64,000 nt of DNA from Bacillota bacterium. GTDB lineage: Bacteria; Bacillota; Clostridia; Lachnospirales; Lachnospiraceae. The position numbers were made by a program, and so were the translations under genes. The stretch lies in assembly GCA_023408815.1 (NCBI GenBank), contig JAEYJO010000032.1, positions 1 through 64,000 on the forward strand, in the 5' to 3' direction. Below are positions 26,301 through 33,742 of the stretch, one piece after another. Below the pieces are notes generated by a model. The model did no database searches. It was not told the origin of the DNA and was given only the letters and a program-made list of their open reading frames with translations. How positions within the stretch are numbered: the first letter of the stretch is position 1; the number at the start of each line of letters is the position of its first letter.

Positions 26301-26975
26301 GAAAATGCGGTTCTTTCCCAGTGCGCCTACGATTATTTTGTAAGGGACAAGCTGCCGGACGAGTTCATTTTTACGGATACCGTCAGAGTTTACGATAGAG
26401 GCGAGAAGATCCATAAGGTATGCAAGCTTGCATTTTTGAAATATTATGCTGAGAATAAGCAGGATGGCACGCCGAAGATAAACTCTGTAATCAAAAGGTT
26501 TCTATACGATATGCTGGATGAAAATATTTATTTTTCCTTTTTTAAAGAGTATACGAAGCAAATCCCGATTATGAAGCAGTTCGCGGATAAGACTATGATT
26601 GAGTATAAGGTCAGACAGGGAAGGAAAGCAATTATCCACTATATCGTGGAAAAAGGAGAGTTCACGGAAAAAGAATATAGAAAAGAAGAAATGCGGGATA
26701 TGTACGGCGGCGTGTGTGTGAAGGCTTTCGTCTTATTCTTCGGGGAAAAACTTCAATATTATATTACGGAAGAGGGAGATGGCAAGGAGCAGCTTACGGA
26801 AAGCGCTTCCATCAGTAAGAGCGACATTTTACAGGAGGAGGCGGAGGACAGATTCAGCATGATAAACGACATCGTAGTGGGAAAGACGCTTCAGGATTAC
26901 AATACGGTGGATTGTCTGTTAGAAGAGTATTACAGGAAGGAGTATATGACCTCGCAGGTATTTAAGACGCGCTGA
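23382..26975 (+). CDS. Large beta-sandwich and helical-repeat protein (DUF5717-like), function unknown
   Basis: A 1197-residue cytoplasmic protein: no signal peptide and no membrane segment is visible. Residues ~25-115 and ~205-300 look like Ig-like beta-sandwiches (for example G-Q-F-S-I-I-S-N-Y-G-E-Y-E-L-P). They are separated by a helical piece with N-W-A-E-A-V-K-L-F-Y-S. Most of the rest (~320-1000) is alpha-helical and reads like divergent TPR/HEAT-type repeats. I think this is the DUF5717 family known from Lachnospiraceae, but that is from memory. The start is TTG at 23382, seven bases after GGGGTG; the ATG at 23394 is too close to its purine run. It is first in a four-gene operon with an Hsp70-fold protein, a TPR-like protein and a membrane coiled-coil protein, suggesting a scaffold or chaperone-like complex. 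Confidence 0.8.
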   Translation: MRKVMGDLLEGRFDYEKPEYNQENHDSGILDLSSLSLELFLNKGETAEGSFIITGPADKIMEGCIYSSELRMESLSKEFIGVKEEIMYRFRSEGMKEGDVLTGQFSIISNYGEYELPYRIEIVSATVMSSLGDIKNMFHFANLAKANWAEAVKLFYSREFERLFTDGSDRQYYGAYKGLSAVYGNEQNVEEFLLEINKKQKVEYILSETEVCIEDPYDISEHSLTITRNGWGHTFLNIGTEGDFLTSEKKMISDDEFLGNSFCLSYYIDSEKMHAGRNYGAIHIFNSCVSFTIPVLAVRNMEHKRALGIRREKKNLLLKLMKYYDSFRVKKMNARTWMAETEKLVERLAVLDEKDIQTRLFRVQLLITQERFNEAQWQLERIQSEIRENSCSPEIYCYYLYLTTLHSGETSYVEEVSRRVEQIYYDNQDNWRIAWLMLYLAEEYGRSPSKRWLMLEEQYNRGGRSPVLYVEAWHLLELNPTLLLKLGSFEIQVLGYAAKRELLTQDLILQVRYLALKLKVYSERVYDVLNCCYEKFPDKETLQVICTLLIKGNKAQSRYFKWYRLGVEKELRITKLYEYYMMSLPEDYDETLPKIILMYFAYHSELDYEKNAFLYSYVYKRREEQPEIYLNYCERIERFVLDQIHKGRMNKDLAYLYKNTISPRMVNEEVAQKLAYLIFKNHLTTENKDIRQAIVSYSVSRKEYKYPVSEDGAWIPLYGSDYKLLLEDKEGNRYCASVPFQVEAMMPPDKLLPVISPYVTEHMGLALHICAGDKAFVEITQENERWFRYIAANAHMAERAKGEVRLKLVHYYYEQDYMRELDDYLEELQPEVMEERERNEILHLMVIRGMYDKAFEWVKRFGAEGIETKTIVRLCSRLISRDGFLEDTALTYCVYYAFQKGKYDGNLITYLAYFYNGLLRQLRDIWKAATAFEAETYELCERILVQMLFAGSFVGERMEIFKDYVSGGAKAQVENAVLSQCAYDYFVRDKLPDEFIFTDTVRVYDRGEKIHKVCKLAFLKYYAENKQDGTPKINSVIKRFLYDMLDENIYFSFFKEYTKQIPIMKQFADKTMIEYKVRQGRKAIIHYIVEKGEFTEKEYRKEEMRDMYGGVCVKAFVLFFGEKLQYYITEEGDGKEQLTESASISKSDILQEEAEDRFSMINDIVVGKTLQDYNTVDCLLEEYYRKEYMTSQVFKTR

Positions 26976-27001
26976 TATGCGGGGATATAGGGGTTTTATG
27001 A

Positions 27002-28321
27002 ATGATGCTTTTGGAGAAAACAGAAGGAATTCTTAAAAAGAACAGCAGAAGAATAGCTATCGGATATGACCTGTGTGATTCCTATGCGCAAATCAGTTAT
27101 TGCTTCCCGGACTCGAAGGAGCCTGAGACGCTTGCTGTGGTAACAGGAACGGAGCAATTCAATATCCCCTTGGTGCTTTGCAAGAAAAACGGGGTAAACC
27201 AATGGTTCTACGGCAGAGAAGCTCTTAAATTCGCCGGTGAGGGCGAGGGCGTATTGGTAAAGGACCTTCTAAGTCTTGCAAGAGAAGGGGAGTCTGTGGA
27301 AATCGATGGGGACAGCTTTGATTCGGTTGCCCTTCTTACCTTATTCATTAAGCGGAGCATGTCCGCTTTAGGGATGATAGCGCCGCCGGAATATTTAGAG
27401 GGAATCATGTTTACCGCAGATGATTTGGATAAGCGGATGGTGGACGTGTTTTCCAGGGTAGCTGCGAATCTGCATTTGAAAACGGACAAGATCTTTTTCC
27501 AGAGCCATGTGGAAAGTTTCTATTATTATACTGTTTATCAGCCAGAGGAGCTGTGGACTTACGAGGTGCTGCTGTGCGACTATGACAACCGGCGGATGAA
27601 AGTATATGCTCTTAACAGCAACAGGAAGACTACGCCGGTGGTGATGTACATCGACATCGAGCAGTATGAGCAGATGAGGCGCAGGGAGCCGGAAGCCTTA
27701 ACTGAAATGGGGGAAGCGGAAAAGCACCTGTTAGATATGCAGTTTCTCGACATTGTGAAGGAAAAGTGCAAGGATAGGATCATATCCTGTGCCTATCTGA
27801 TCGGAGACGGCTACAAAGAGGATTGGGCATCGGAATCGCTCAAATATCTTTGTATGGGCAGGCGTGTGTTCATGGGAAACAACCTCTACGGCAAGGGGGC
27901 CTGCTACGGGATAAGGGAGAAGCTGGGATGGAGCGAGGCGGGGAAGAATTATGCCTTTCTCGGTTTGGATAAGCTTAAGGCAAACATTGGGATGAAAGTG
28001 CTGCGAAAGGGGCTGGATTCCTATTTCGCGGTTATGGATGCCGGAGTCAATTGGTTTGAAGCGGGGAAAGAGTATGATGTGATATTGGAGGATGGCAGCG
28101 ATATATCCATTATTCTCACTCCCCTTAACGGTAAGGAAGCACGAGAGATTCACATGACGTTGGAGGGGATTCCGGAGAGGCCCAAGCGAACGACAAGACT
28201 TCGCATTGCGATGGAGATGGCTTCGGAGAATCAAGTGAACATACGGGTGAAGGATATGGGGTTCGGAGAGCTTTTTCCTTCTTCCGGCGGAGAATGGGTA
28301 AAGACATTCGACATGGTGTAA
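27002..28321 (+). CDS. Actin/Hsp70-fold protein with degenerate nucleotide motifs (DUF5716-like)
   Basis: A 439-residue protein whose order of motifs follows the Hsp70/actin ATPase fold. There is a phosphate-1-like strand I-A-I-G-Y-D-L (Asp23), then I-P-L-V-L-C...W-F-Y-G-R-E-A like the Hsp70 early lobe. A phosphate-2-like strand V-L-L-C-D-Y-D-N-R-R-M-K-V-Y lies near residue 190, and an adenosine-like A-Y-L-I-G-D-G-Y...Y-G-K-G-A-C-Y-G near residues 261-301. The glycines that usually follow the phosphate-2 aspartate (D-L-G-G-G-T) are missing, so ATP hydrolysis may be lost or altered. There is no substrate-binding beta-domain of normal Hsp70; the last ~100 residues are a separate beta-rich part. 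It follows the large gene by 26 bases with an AGGGG site. Family DUF5716 is my recollection, not checked. Confidence 0.72.
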   Translation: MMLLEKTEGILKKNSRRIAIGYDLCDSYAQISYCFPDSKEPETLAVVTGTEQFNIPLVLCKKNGVNQWFYGREALKFAGEGEGVLVKDLLSLAREGESVEIDGDSFDSVALLTLFIKRSMSALGMIAPPEYLEGIMFTADDLDKRMVDVFSRVAANLHLKTDKIFFQSHVESFYYYTVYQPEELWTYEVLLCDYDNRRMKVYALNSNRKTTPVVMYIDIEQYEQMRRREPEALTEMGEAEKHLLDMQFLDIVKEKCKDRIISCAYLIGDGYKEDWASESLKYLCMGRRVFMGNNLYGKGACYGIREKLGWSEAGKNYAFLGLDKLKANIGMKVLRKGLDSYFAVMDAGVNWFEAGKEYDVILEDGSDISIILTPLNGKEAREIHMTLEGIPERPKRTTRLRIAMEMASENQVNIRVKDMGFGELFPSSGGEWVKTFDMV

Positions 28322-28346
28322 TTACAAAAGCGGAAGGAGAAGGACC

Positions 28347-29180
28347 TTGGGAAAAGTATTACTTTGTATAGGAAAATATGCGAAAGCGCCGTATTTCATG
28401 GAGAAGGCATACGTCAATGTCTATTCCGCAGAAGAGTTATGTTATTGTCTCATGCAGAACATTCATCTGGTCGACAGAGAAATCATGGACGAGAATCTGG
28501 TGGACTGGCTGGCTAAGGAGTGCGGGCTGGAGGAACTGTCACAGCGCCTTTTACGCATGCTGAAGGAGGAATGCTCCGTCGCCGATTTTATAGAGTATAT
28601 TCTCGACTTCGTAGGTTACGGCGAGAGGGAGGAAATCGCTCACATAAAAGAGGATTTAAAAAGCGGAACCGGTCTTAGCATGTACGAGAAGAAAAAGGTG
28701 AGAGCGGACTATTTTGCGCAAAACGGCAAATACATACTCGCGCTGAAAAGCTACGATATTTTGCTGGAAGAGCTTCCGGAGTCGGAGAGGGAGCTGAAGG
28801 CCAGGGTATATCATAACAGGGGTACGGTTTATGCGTTTTTTTTCCAATTCTCACAGGCGGCAGAAAGCTTTAAGCAGGCATATGAATGCGACGGTGTCGA
28901 GGAATCCTACCTTGGATACCTGGCGGCCAACCGCATGGAGATGAACGAGACGGAATACGTGAATTTTGTTGCCGGGCAGGAAGGGGCTTATGGGCTGTCT
29001 TTGAAGGTGGAGGAGCTGTTTCAGGAGGCTGAGAGTCAGTTCGAGACTACGGAAAAAAGCAGGATGCTTTTTACCTTAAAAGTCTGCAAAGAAGAGAAGA
29101 ATTCCGTATCCTATTATGAAGAAATTGAACGCATAGCAGGTGAGTTGAAGGAACAGTACAGAGTAAATGTTTCGGAATAG
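28347..29180 (+). CDS. TPR-like helical protein of the same operon, function unknown
   Basis: A 277-residue soluble protein, mostly alpha-helical. A tetratricopeptide-like stretch covers ~115-195 (A-D-Y-F-A-Q-N-G-K-Y-I-L-A-L-K-S-Y then A-R-V-Y-H-N-R-G-T-V-Y...F-S-Q-A-A-E-S-F-K-Q-A-Y). The first ~100 residues form a different helical domain. The start is TTG at 28347, seven bases after AAGGAG (28334-28339); an ATG-only caller would miss the proper N-terminus. It lies 25 bases after the Hsp70-fold gene and 12 before the coiled-coil gene. TPR proteins commonly hold protein complexes together, consistent with a scaffold role here. Confidence 0.72.
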   Translation: MGKVLLCIGKYAKAPYFMEKAYVNVYSAEELCYCLMQNIHLVDREIMDENLVDWLAKECGLEELSQRLLRMLKEECSVADFIEYILDFVGYGEREEIAHIKEDLKSGTGLSMYEKKKVRADYFAQNGKYILALKSYDILLEELPESERELKARVYHNRGTVYAFFFQFSQAAESFKQAYECDGVEESYLGYLAANRMEMNETEYVNFVAGQEGAYGLSLKVEELFQEAESQFETTEKSRMLFTLKVCKEEKNSVSYYEEIERIAGELKEQYRVNVSE

Positions 29181-29192
29181 CGAAGGAGAATT

Positions 29193-30383
29193 ATGGGACT
29201 GATCAAGAATAACAAATTATTTCAGAAGGTTTTGGGCCGGAAGGCAAAAAGGGACGTAAGGCCGGAGGAATACGAAGAGGCGAACTGGATGGAACTGGAA
29301 TACGACAGAAAGTCGATACAGGTACATGACAGCGGACAGAGACAGGAATATATCAAGGGTTTTACGGATCAGATCGCTGATGCGAAGCAGGAGCTTGAGA
29401 ATCTGAGCATGGAATACAATACGGTCACCTCCTACTTAAAAGATATGGAGGAGATTGAAGCTCTTCCTGAGGAAGAAATGCGGGAGCTTAAGGCCAGTGC
29501 AGAGGAAATCGACAAGCTGGAGAGCCAGCGGGGTGTCTATCTGGGGAAAAAGAATCGCATGAGCGATGAGCGGTTCCATCAGGTGGAGCGGATAGAGAAG
29601 GAAGCGGAGGAAGCCTGCCGCAAGCTCGAGTCCGCTGAGGAGGACCAGAATCGCATCAAGCAGGATATGTTCCGTCTGGATGGGGAAAAACATGCTTACC
29701 TATATAGAAAAGATGAGCTGAGGAACATGATAGCGGATTCCAAGGGAATCGCAATTATCTGCGGCGGGGCATTTATCGTATGTTTTGCAGCTCTTCTCAT
29801 ATTGCAGTATGCCATGGATATGGATACCCAGCTGGGCTTTTTGCTGGCGGCAGGCATGGCGGCTCTTGTCATAACCCTTCTTTATCTGCGGCATGCGGAA
29901 GCCGTTAAGGAGCTCAAGAAAGTGGAAGCCGGCATTAACCGGATTATCCAGCTGCAAAATAGAGTAAAGATACGGTATGTGAATAATACGAACCTTTTGG
30001 ATTATTTATATTTGAAATATCAGGTATCCAGCGCCAGAGAGATGAACACTCTATGGGAGAAATATAAGGTGGAGAAGGAAGAACGCAAGAGCTACAGACA
30101 GGCGGAGCTTGAGCTCGATGACAGCCAGCAGGAGCTGTTAAACATTCTGAAATGCTATCAGATCAAGGATCCTGCTATCTGGCTTCATCAGACGGCAGCG
30201 CTTCTGGACAGCAAGGAAATGGTGGAAATACGGCATAACCTGATTATACGGAGACAGTCGCTGCGCCGCCGTATGGATTATAATAAAGAGGTAATCATAG
30301 CAGGAGCCCAAAATGCGATAAAGGATATGGCGGACAGTTATCCGCAGTATGCAAAGGAAATCATGGCACTGACGGATAAATAG
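29193..30383 (+). CDS. Membrane-anchored coiled-coil protein of the same operon, function unknown
   Basis: A 396-residue protein. Residues ~35-180 are highly charged with heptad-like patterning (coiled coil). Two adjacent hydrophobic segments at ~187-209 and ~214-233 make a membrane hairpin. A second charged helical region runs to the end. Both coiled-coil parts would face the cytoplasm. An AAGGAG site precedes ATG 29193. As the only membrane protein of the four-gene set, it could tether the complex formed by the upstream products to the membrane. I recognise no known family. Confidence 0.72.
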   Translation: MGLIKNNKLFQKVLGRKAKRDVRPEEYEEANWMELEYDRKSIQVHDSGQRQEYIKGFTDQIADAKQELENLSMEYNTVTSYLKDMEEIEALPEEEMRELKASAEEIDKLESQRGVYLGKKNRMSDERFHQVERIEKEAEEACRKLESAEEDQNRIKQDMFRLDGEKHAYLYRKDELRNMIADSKGIAIICGGAFIVCFAALLILQYAMDMDTQLGFLLAAGMAALVITLLYLRHAEAVKELKKVEAGINRIIQLQNRVKIRYVNNTNLLDYLYLKYQVSSAREMNTLWEKYKVEKEERKSYRQAELELDDSQQELLNILKCYQIKDPAIWLHQTAALLDSKEMVEIRHNLIIRRQSLRRRMDYNKEVIIAGAQNAIKDMADSYPQYAKEIMALTDK

Positions 30384-30388
30384 TAACG

Positions 30389-30416
30389 ACATTTAACTTA
30401 TGGAAATGTTTTGTTC
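30389..30416 (+). terminator. Weak terminator at the end of the four-gene operon
   Basis: ACATTT (30389-30394) pairs with AAATGT (30404-30409) and is followed by TTTGTTCTT. The stem is AT-rich and weak. Confidence 0.35.
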
Positions 30417-30445
30417 TTGACAGTAAAAGCGGGGCATGATACTAT
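30417..30445 (+). promoter_or_regulatory. Promoter of the amino acid ABC importer
   Basis: Consensus TTGACA (30417-30422), 17 bases, TACTAT (30440-30445). The leader before the binding-protein ATG is about 110 bases. Confidence 0.75.
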
Positions 30446-30561
30446 GACAGCGTGCTGACGATTTAGCAAGATGCAGTGTGACCATGATGCAGTGCGATTG
30501 AGAGAAAGTGAAGCGCGTTAGAAACTATTTGTAAAATTGAGACAGATGAGGAGAACATAGT

Positions 30562-31347
30562 ATGAAAAAGGCGATTGCACTATTAAGCGCGGCGATTATG
30601 GCTGCGGGCGTGCTTACGGCATGCGGCGGAAGCGATTCGGAAAAAACTTTTACTGTAGGATTCGATGCGGAATTCCCCCCTTACGGTTATATGGATGAGA
30701 ATGGTGAATACATAGGCTTTGATTTGGACCTTGCAAAAGAGGTATGTGAGCGCAACGGCTGGACCTTCGTAGCCCAGCCCATCGACTGGGATTCCAAGGA
30801 TATGGAATTATCCTCCGGTTCCATCGATTGTATTTGGAACGGATTTACGATTCAGGGACGGGAAGACGCTTATACATGGTCGGTACCTTATGTTGATAAC
30901 AGCCAGGTGTTCGTAGTGGCTGCAGACTCCGGTATTACTTCTCAGGCTGACCTTGCCGGAAAAGTAGTGGGAGTACAGAAGGATTCCTCAGCCCTTGCAG
31001 CGCTGACGGGAGATGCTTCCGACCTGGCGGCTACCTTTGCGGAGCTTCAGCAGTACGGCGACTACAACGTAGCGTTTATGGATCTGGAGCAGAATGCGAT
31101 AGACGCCCTTGCCATCGATATCGGCGTAGCGAATTATCAGATCAGCTCCCGGGGCGACAGCTTCGTAATTCTCGATGAGCAGCTGGCTTCCGAGCAGTAC
31201 GGAGTCGGATTTAAGCTGGGTAATGAGGAGCTTAGGGATAAGGTGCAGAAAACCTTGTTAGAAATGGCCGACGACGGAACTTTCATGGAGATTGCGGAAA
31301 AATACTCTGATTTCGGTTTGACGGAGAGTATTTGCATAGGAAAGTAA
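30562..31347 (+). CDS. Amino acid ABC transporter substrate-binding lipoprotein
   Basis: A 261-residue extracellular binding protein of family 3 (polar amino acids, HisJ/GlnH-like). The lipobox V-L-T-A-C places the lipidated residue at Cys21. The ligand-binding hallmark F-D-A-E-F-P-P-Y-G-Y...G-F-D-L-D-L-A starts at ~residue 31. The middle shows W-N-G-F-T-I and the late region Y-G-V-G-F-K. RBS GAGGAGAAC precedes ATG. A hairpin terminator lies between this gene and the permease, which would give more binding protein than permease, as is usual. The exact amino acid cannot be read from sequence; cystine, glutamine or basic amino acids are all possible. Confidence 0.9.
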   Translation: MKKAIALLSAAIMAAGVLTACGGSDSEKTFTVGFDAEFPPYGYMDENGEYIGFDLDLAKEVCERNGWTFVAQPIDWDSKDMELSSGSIDCIWNGFTIQGREDAYTWSVPYVDNSQVFVVAADSGITSQADLAGKVVGVQKDSSALAALTGDASDLAATFAELQQYGDYNVAFMDLEQNAIDALAIDIGVANYQISSRGDSFVILDEQLASEQYGVGFKLGNEELRDKVQKTLLEMADDGTFMEIAEKYSDFGLTESICIGK

Positions 31348-31370
31348 CATGAGGTGACAAAGTCATTTAT

Positions 31371-31410
31371 AAAAAACCGCTGCAATATAATATATTCGGC
31401 AGCGGTTTTT
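31371..31410 (+). terminator. Intercistronic terminator after the binding-protein gene
   Basis: AAAAACCGCTGC (to 31383) pairs with GCAGCGGTTTTT (31399-31410) around a 15-base AT-rich loop. It would stop most transcripts after the binding-protein gene and let a fraction reach the permease. Confidence 0.8.
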
Positions 31411-31450
31411 ATGTTATTTTATATATATGGCAGAAAATGGGAGGCATTAT

Positions 31451-32101
31451 ATGAGCTTAGCAACAATCGTGTCACAACTTTTTAAGGGAATGGGAATAAC
31501 GGTAGAAATCTTTTTTCTGACGCTGTTATTTTCTTTGCCGTTAGGGCTTGTCCTTTCTTTTGGAAGGATGTCCAAAAACGGAGTATTGAAAAGCGTCAGT
31601 AAATTTTACATATCGGTTATGCGAGGAACTCCTTTGATGTTGCAATTGATTGTTGTATATTTCGCACCCTTTTATGTGTTCGGGCTGAAAATATCCTCCG
31701 GCTACCGCTTTATGGCGGTGATCATTGCTTTCGTACTGAACTATGCGGCTTATTTTGCGGAAATTTATCGTTCCGGTATCGAATCCATGCCGATAGGGCA
31801 ATACGAAGCGGCGAAGGTGTTAGGTTATACGAAGTCCCAGACGTTTTTTAAAATTATACTGCCGCAGGTAATGAAGAGGATATTGCCGCCGGTCACCAAT
31901 GAAACGATTACGCTTGTGAAGGATACGTCTCTTGCGTTCGTGCTTGCGGAAACGGAGATGTTTACCATTGCGAAACAGATCGCAGCCAAGGAGACGAGCA
32001 TCATGCCTTTGATGGCAGCGGGACTTTTCTATTATTTGTTCAATTTAATTGTTGCCAGCTTCATGGAGTATTTGGAGAAGAAGCTGAACTATTACAGGTA
32101 G
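31451..32101 (+). CDS. Amino acid ABC transporter permease
   Basis: A 216-residue inner-membrane permease of the HisM/GlnP type with about five transmembrane helices. It carries the ABC-coupling EAA loop E-A-A-K-V-L-G-Y-T-K-S-Q-T-F-F near residue 125 and the usual G-T-P-L-M-L-Q-L motif near residue 58. The frame opens at ATG 31427, but GGGAGG (31439-31444) lies six bases before ATG 31451, which is taken as the start. It precedes its ATPase by 18 bases. Confidence 0.92.
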   Translation: MSLATIVSQLFKGMGITVEIFFLTLLFSLPLGLVLSFGRMSKNGVLKSVSKFYISVMRGTPLMLQLIVVYFAPFYVFGLKISSGYRFMAVIIAFVLNYAAYFAEIYRSGIESMPIGQYEAAKVLGYTKSQTFFKIILPQVMKRILPPVTNETITLVKDTSLAFVLAETEMFTIAKQIAAKETSIMPLMAAGLFYYLFNLIVASFMEYLEKKLNYYR

Positions 32102-32119
32102 AAAGGAGGGTGAAAGGAA

Positions 32120-32875
32120 ATGAATCTGCTTGAAATCAACCATATGAAAAAAGGATTTGACGGTACGGGGGTGTTAGAGGATATTTCTTTGTCGGTAAAG
32201 GAAGGGGAAGTGGTGTCTATTATCGGCCCCTCAGGCTCAGGGAAATCCACGTTGCTTCGTTGTGCGACTATGCTGGAGAAGATGGACGGCGGGGAGCTGA
32301 AATATATGGGCGAAGCGGCCGCATGGGAGGAAAACGGAAGGTGCGTGTACGCAGGGAAACAGAAGCTTAAGGAGATACATAAGCATTTCGGCCTGGTATT
32401 CCAGAGTTTCAACCTCTTTCCTCATTACAGCGTCATGAAGAATATTACGGATGCTCCCATAAGTGCGGACAAGATCTCCAAGAAGGAAGCGGAGGAACGG
32501 GCGCTTAAGCTGTTGAAACAGCTTGGTCTTGAAGACAAAAAAGATGCATATCCCTATCAGCTTTCCGGAGGGCAGCAGCAGAGGGTTTCCATTGCCCGCG
32601 CATTGGCGCTGCAGCCTAAGATCCTGTTTTTCGATGAGCCAACCTCGGCGTTGGACCCGGAGCTTACCGGGGAGGTACTAAGGGTCATTAAGGAGCTGGC
32701 GAAGGAACATATGACGATGATCATCGTGACTCATGAGATGCAGTTTGCCAAAGAGCTGTCGGACCGCATTATCTTCATGGAGCAGGGTTTGATACAGCAG
32801 GAGGGAACTCCGGAGGAAATCTTTACCGCCCCCAATGAGCGAGTTAGGGAATTTATAGGAAAATTTACTGCATAA
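32120..32875 (+). CDS. Amino acid ABC transporter ATP-binding protein
   Basis: A 251-residue ATPase of the polar amino acid uptake type (GlnQ/HisP-like). Walker A G-P-S-G-S-G-K-S-T begins at ~37. The signature L-S-G-G-Q-Q-Q-R-V-S and Walker B I-L-F-F-D-E-P-T-S-A-L-D-P follow. The sequence has a short insert around residues 62-78 (E-A-A-A-W-E-E-N-G-R) compared with GlnQ. RBS AAGGAGGGTG lies upstream. It completes the importer with the binding protein and permease. Confidence 0.93.
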   Translation: MNLLEINHMKKGFDGTGVLEDISLSVKEGEVVSIIGPSGSGKSTLLRCATMLEKMDGGELKYMGEAAAWEENGRCVYAGKQKLKEIHKHFGLVFQSFNLFPHYSVMKNITDAPISADKISKKEAEERALKLLKQLGLEDKKDAYPYQLSGGQQQRVSIARALALQPKILFFDEPTSALDPELTGEVLRVIKELAKEHMTMIIVTHEMQFAKELSDRIIFMEQGLIQQEGTPEEIFTAPNERVREFIGKFTA

Positions 32876-32927
32876 TCCCTTTTTTTTCGGCACAATGGAA
32901 AAAATGAAGCAGGGAAAGACGGCGGTA

Positions 32928-32956
32928 TTGATTTATAAAATTAACTGGTATATACT
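32928..32956 (+). promoter_or_regulatory. Promoter of the purC-purF-purB operon
   Basis: TTGATT (32928-32933), 17 bases, TATACT (32951-32956). The ~70-base leader to purC is too short for a purine or PRPP riboswitch, and I see none. Confidence 0.65.
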
Positions 32957-33033
32957 TCATAGTGATGATTTTTGTATTTTAGTATACAATGATATTGTGC
33001 TTTTATGCCTGATGCGGCAGAACGGAGGAAAAA

Positions 33034-33738
33034 ATGAAGAAATTGGAACAGCTTTACGAAGGAAAAGCAAAAAAGGTGTTTGCAACAGACGATCCGGATA
33101 TCGTAATCGTGGATTATAAGGACGATGCCACAGCTTTTAACGGCGAGAAAAAGGGAACGATTGTAGGAAAAGGCGTTATTAACAACAAGATGACGAACCA
33201 CGTTTTCAAGCTTCTGGAAAAGGAAGGCGTACCGACTCATTTCGTAGAAGAACTGAGCGATAGGGAAACGGCGGTAAAAAAAGTAGAAATCGTTCCGCTC
33301 GAAGTGATTATCCGTAATGTGGCAGCAGGAAGCTTTTCCAAGAGACTGGGTGTTCCGGAGGGAACTCCGTTCAAAGAGCCGACCATCGAATTCAGCTATA
33401 AGAACGACGACCTCGGCGATCCGCTGATCAACAGCTATTTTGCGGTTGCTCTGGATCTGGCTACATGGGAGGAAATCGAAATTATCGAAAAATACGCATT
33501 CAAGGTAAACGAAGTGCTGAAAGCATATTTCCTTCAGGCAGATATTAGGTTGATAGATTTTAAAATAGAATTCGGCCGTTATCATGGAGAAATCCTTCTG
33601 GCCGACGAAACATCTCCGGATACATGCAGGCTTTGGGATGTTCACACAGGCGAAAAGCTGGACAAGGACCGTTTCCGCAGGGATATGGGGAATGTAGAGG
33701 AAGCATACAACGAAGTATTCAAACGTTTGGGGTTATAA
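33034..33738 (+). CDS. purC: Phosphoribosylaminoimidazole-succinocarboxamide synthase (SAICAR synthetase)
   Basis: A 234-residue ATP-dependent ligase joining CAIR and aspartate in purine synthesis. It opens with L-Y-E-G-K-A-K-K-V-F, the ATP-binding loop of the family. It also contains V-R-N-V-A-A-G-S-F-S-K-R-L-G and the D-E-T-S-P-D-T-C-R-L-W-D signature near the end. The length is typical of bacterial PurC. CGGAGGAAAAA precedes ATG. It is first of three tightly packed purine genes, with purF four bases downstream. Confidence 0.96.
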   Translation: MKKLEQLYEGKAKKVFATDDPDIVIVDYKDDATAFNGEKKGTIVGKGVINNKMTNHVFKLLEKEGVPTHFVEELSDRETAVKKVEIVPLEVIIRNVAAGSFSKRLGVPEGTPFKEPTIEFSYKNDDLGDPLINSYFAVALDLATWEEIEIIEKYAFKVNEVLKAYFLQADIRLIDFKIEFGRYHGEILLADETSPDTCRLWDVHTGEKLDKDRFRRDMGNVEEAYNEVFKRLGL

Positions 33739-33742
33739 AGAG

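Noticed and set aside
32960..33033. Purine or PRPP riboswitch upstream of purC
   Set aside because: The leader is only ~70 bases, has no stable multi-stem fold that I can draw and no terminator, so no riboswitch is called.
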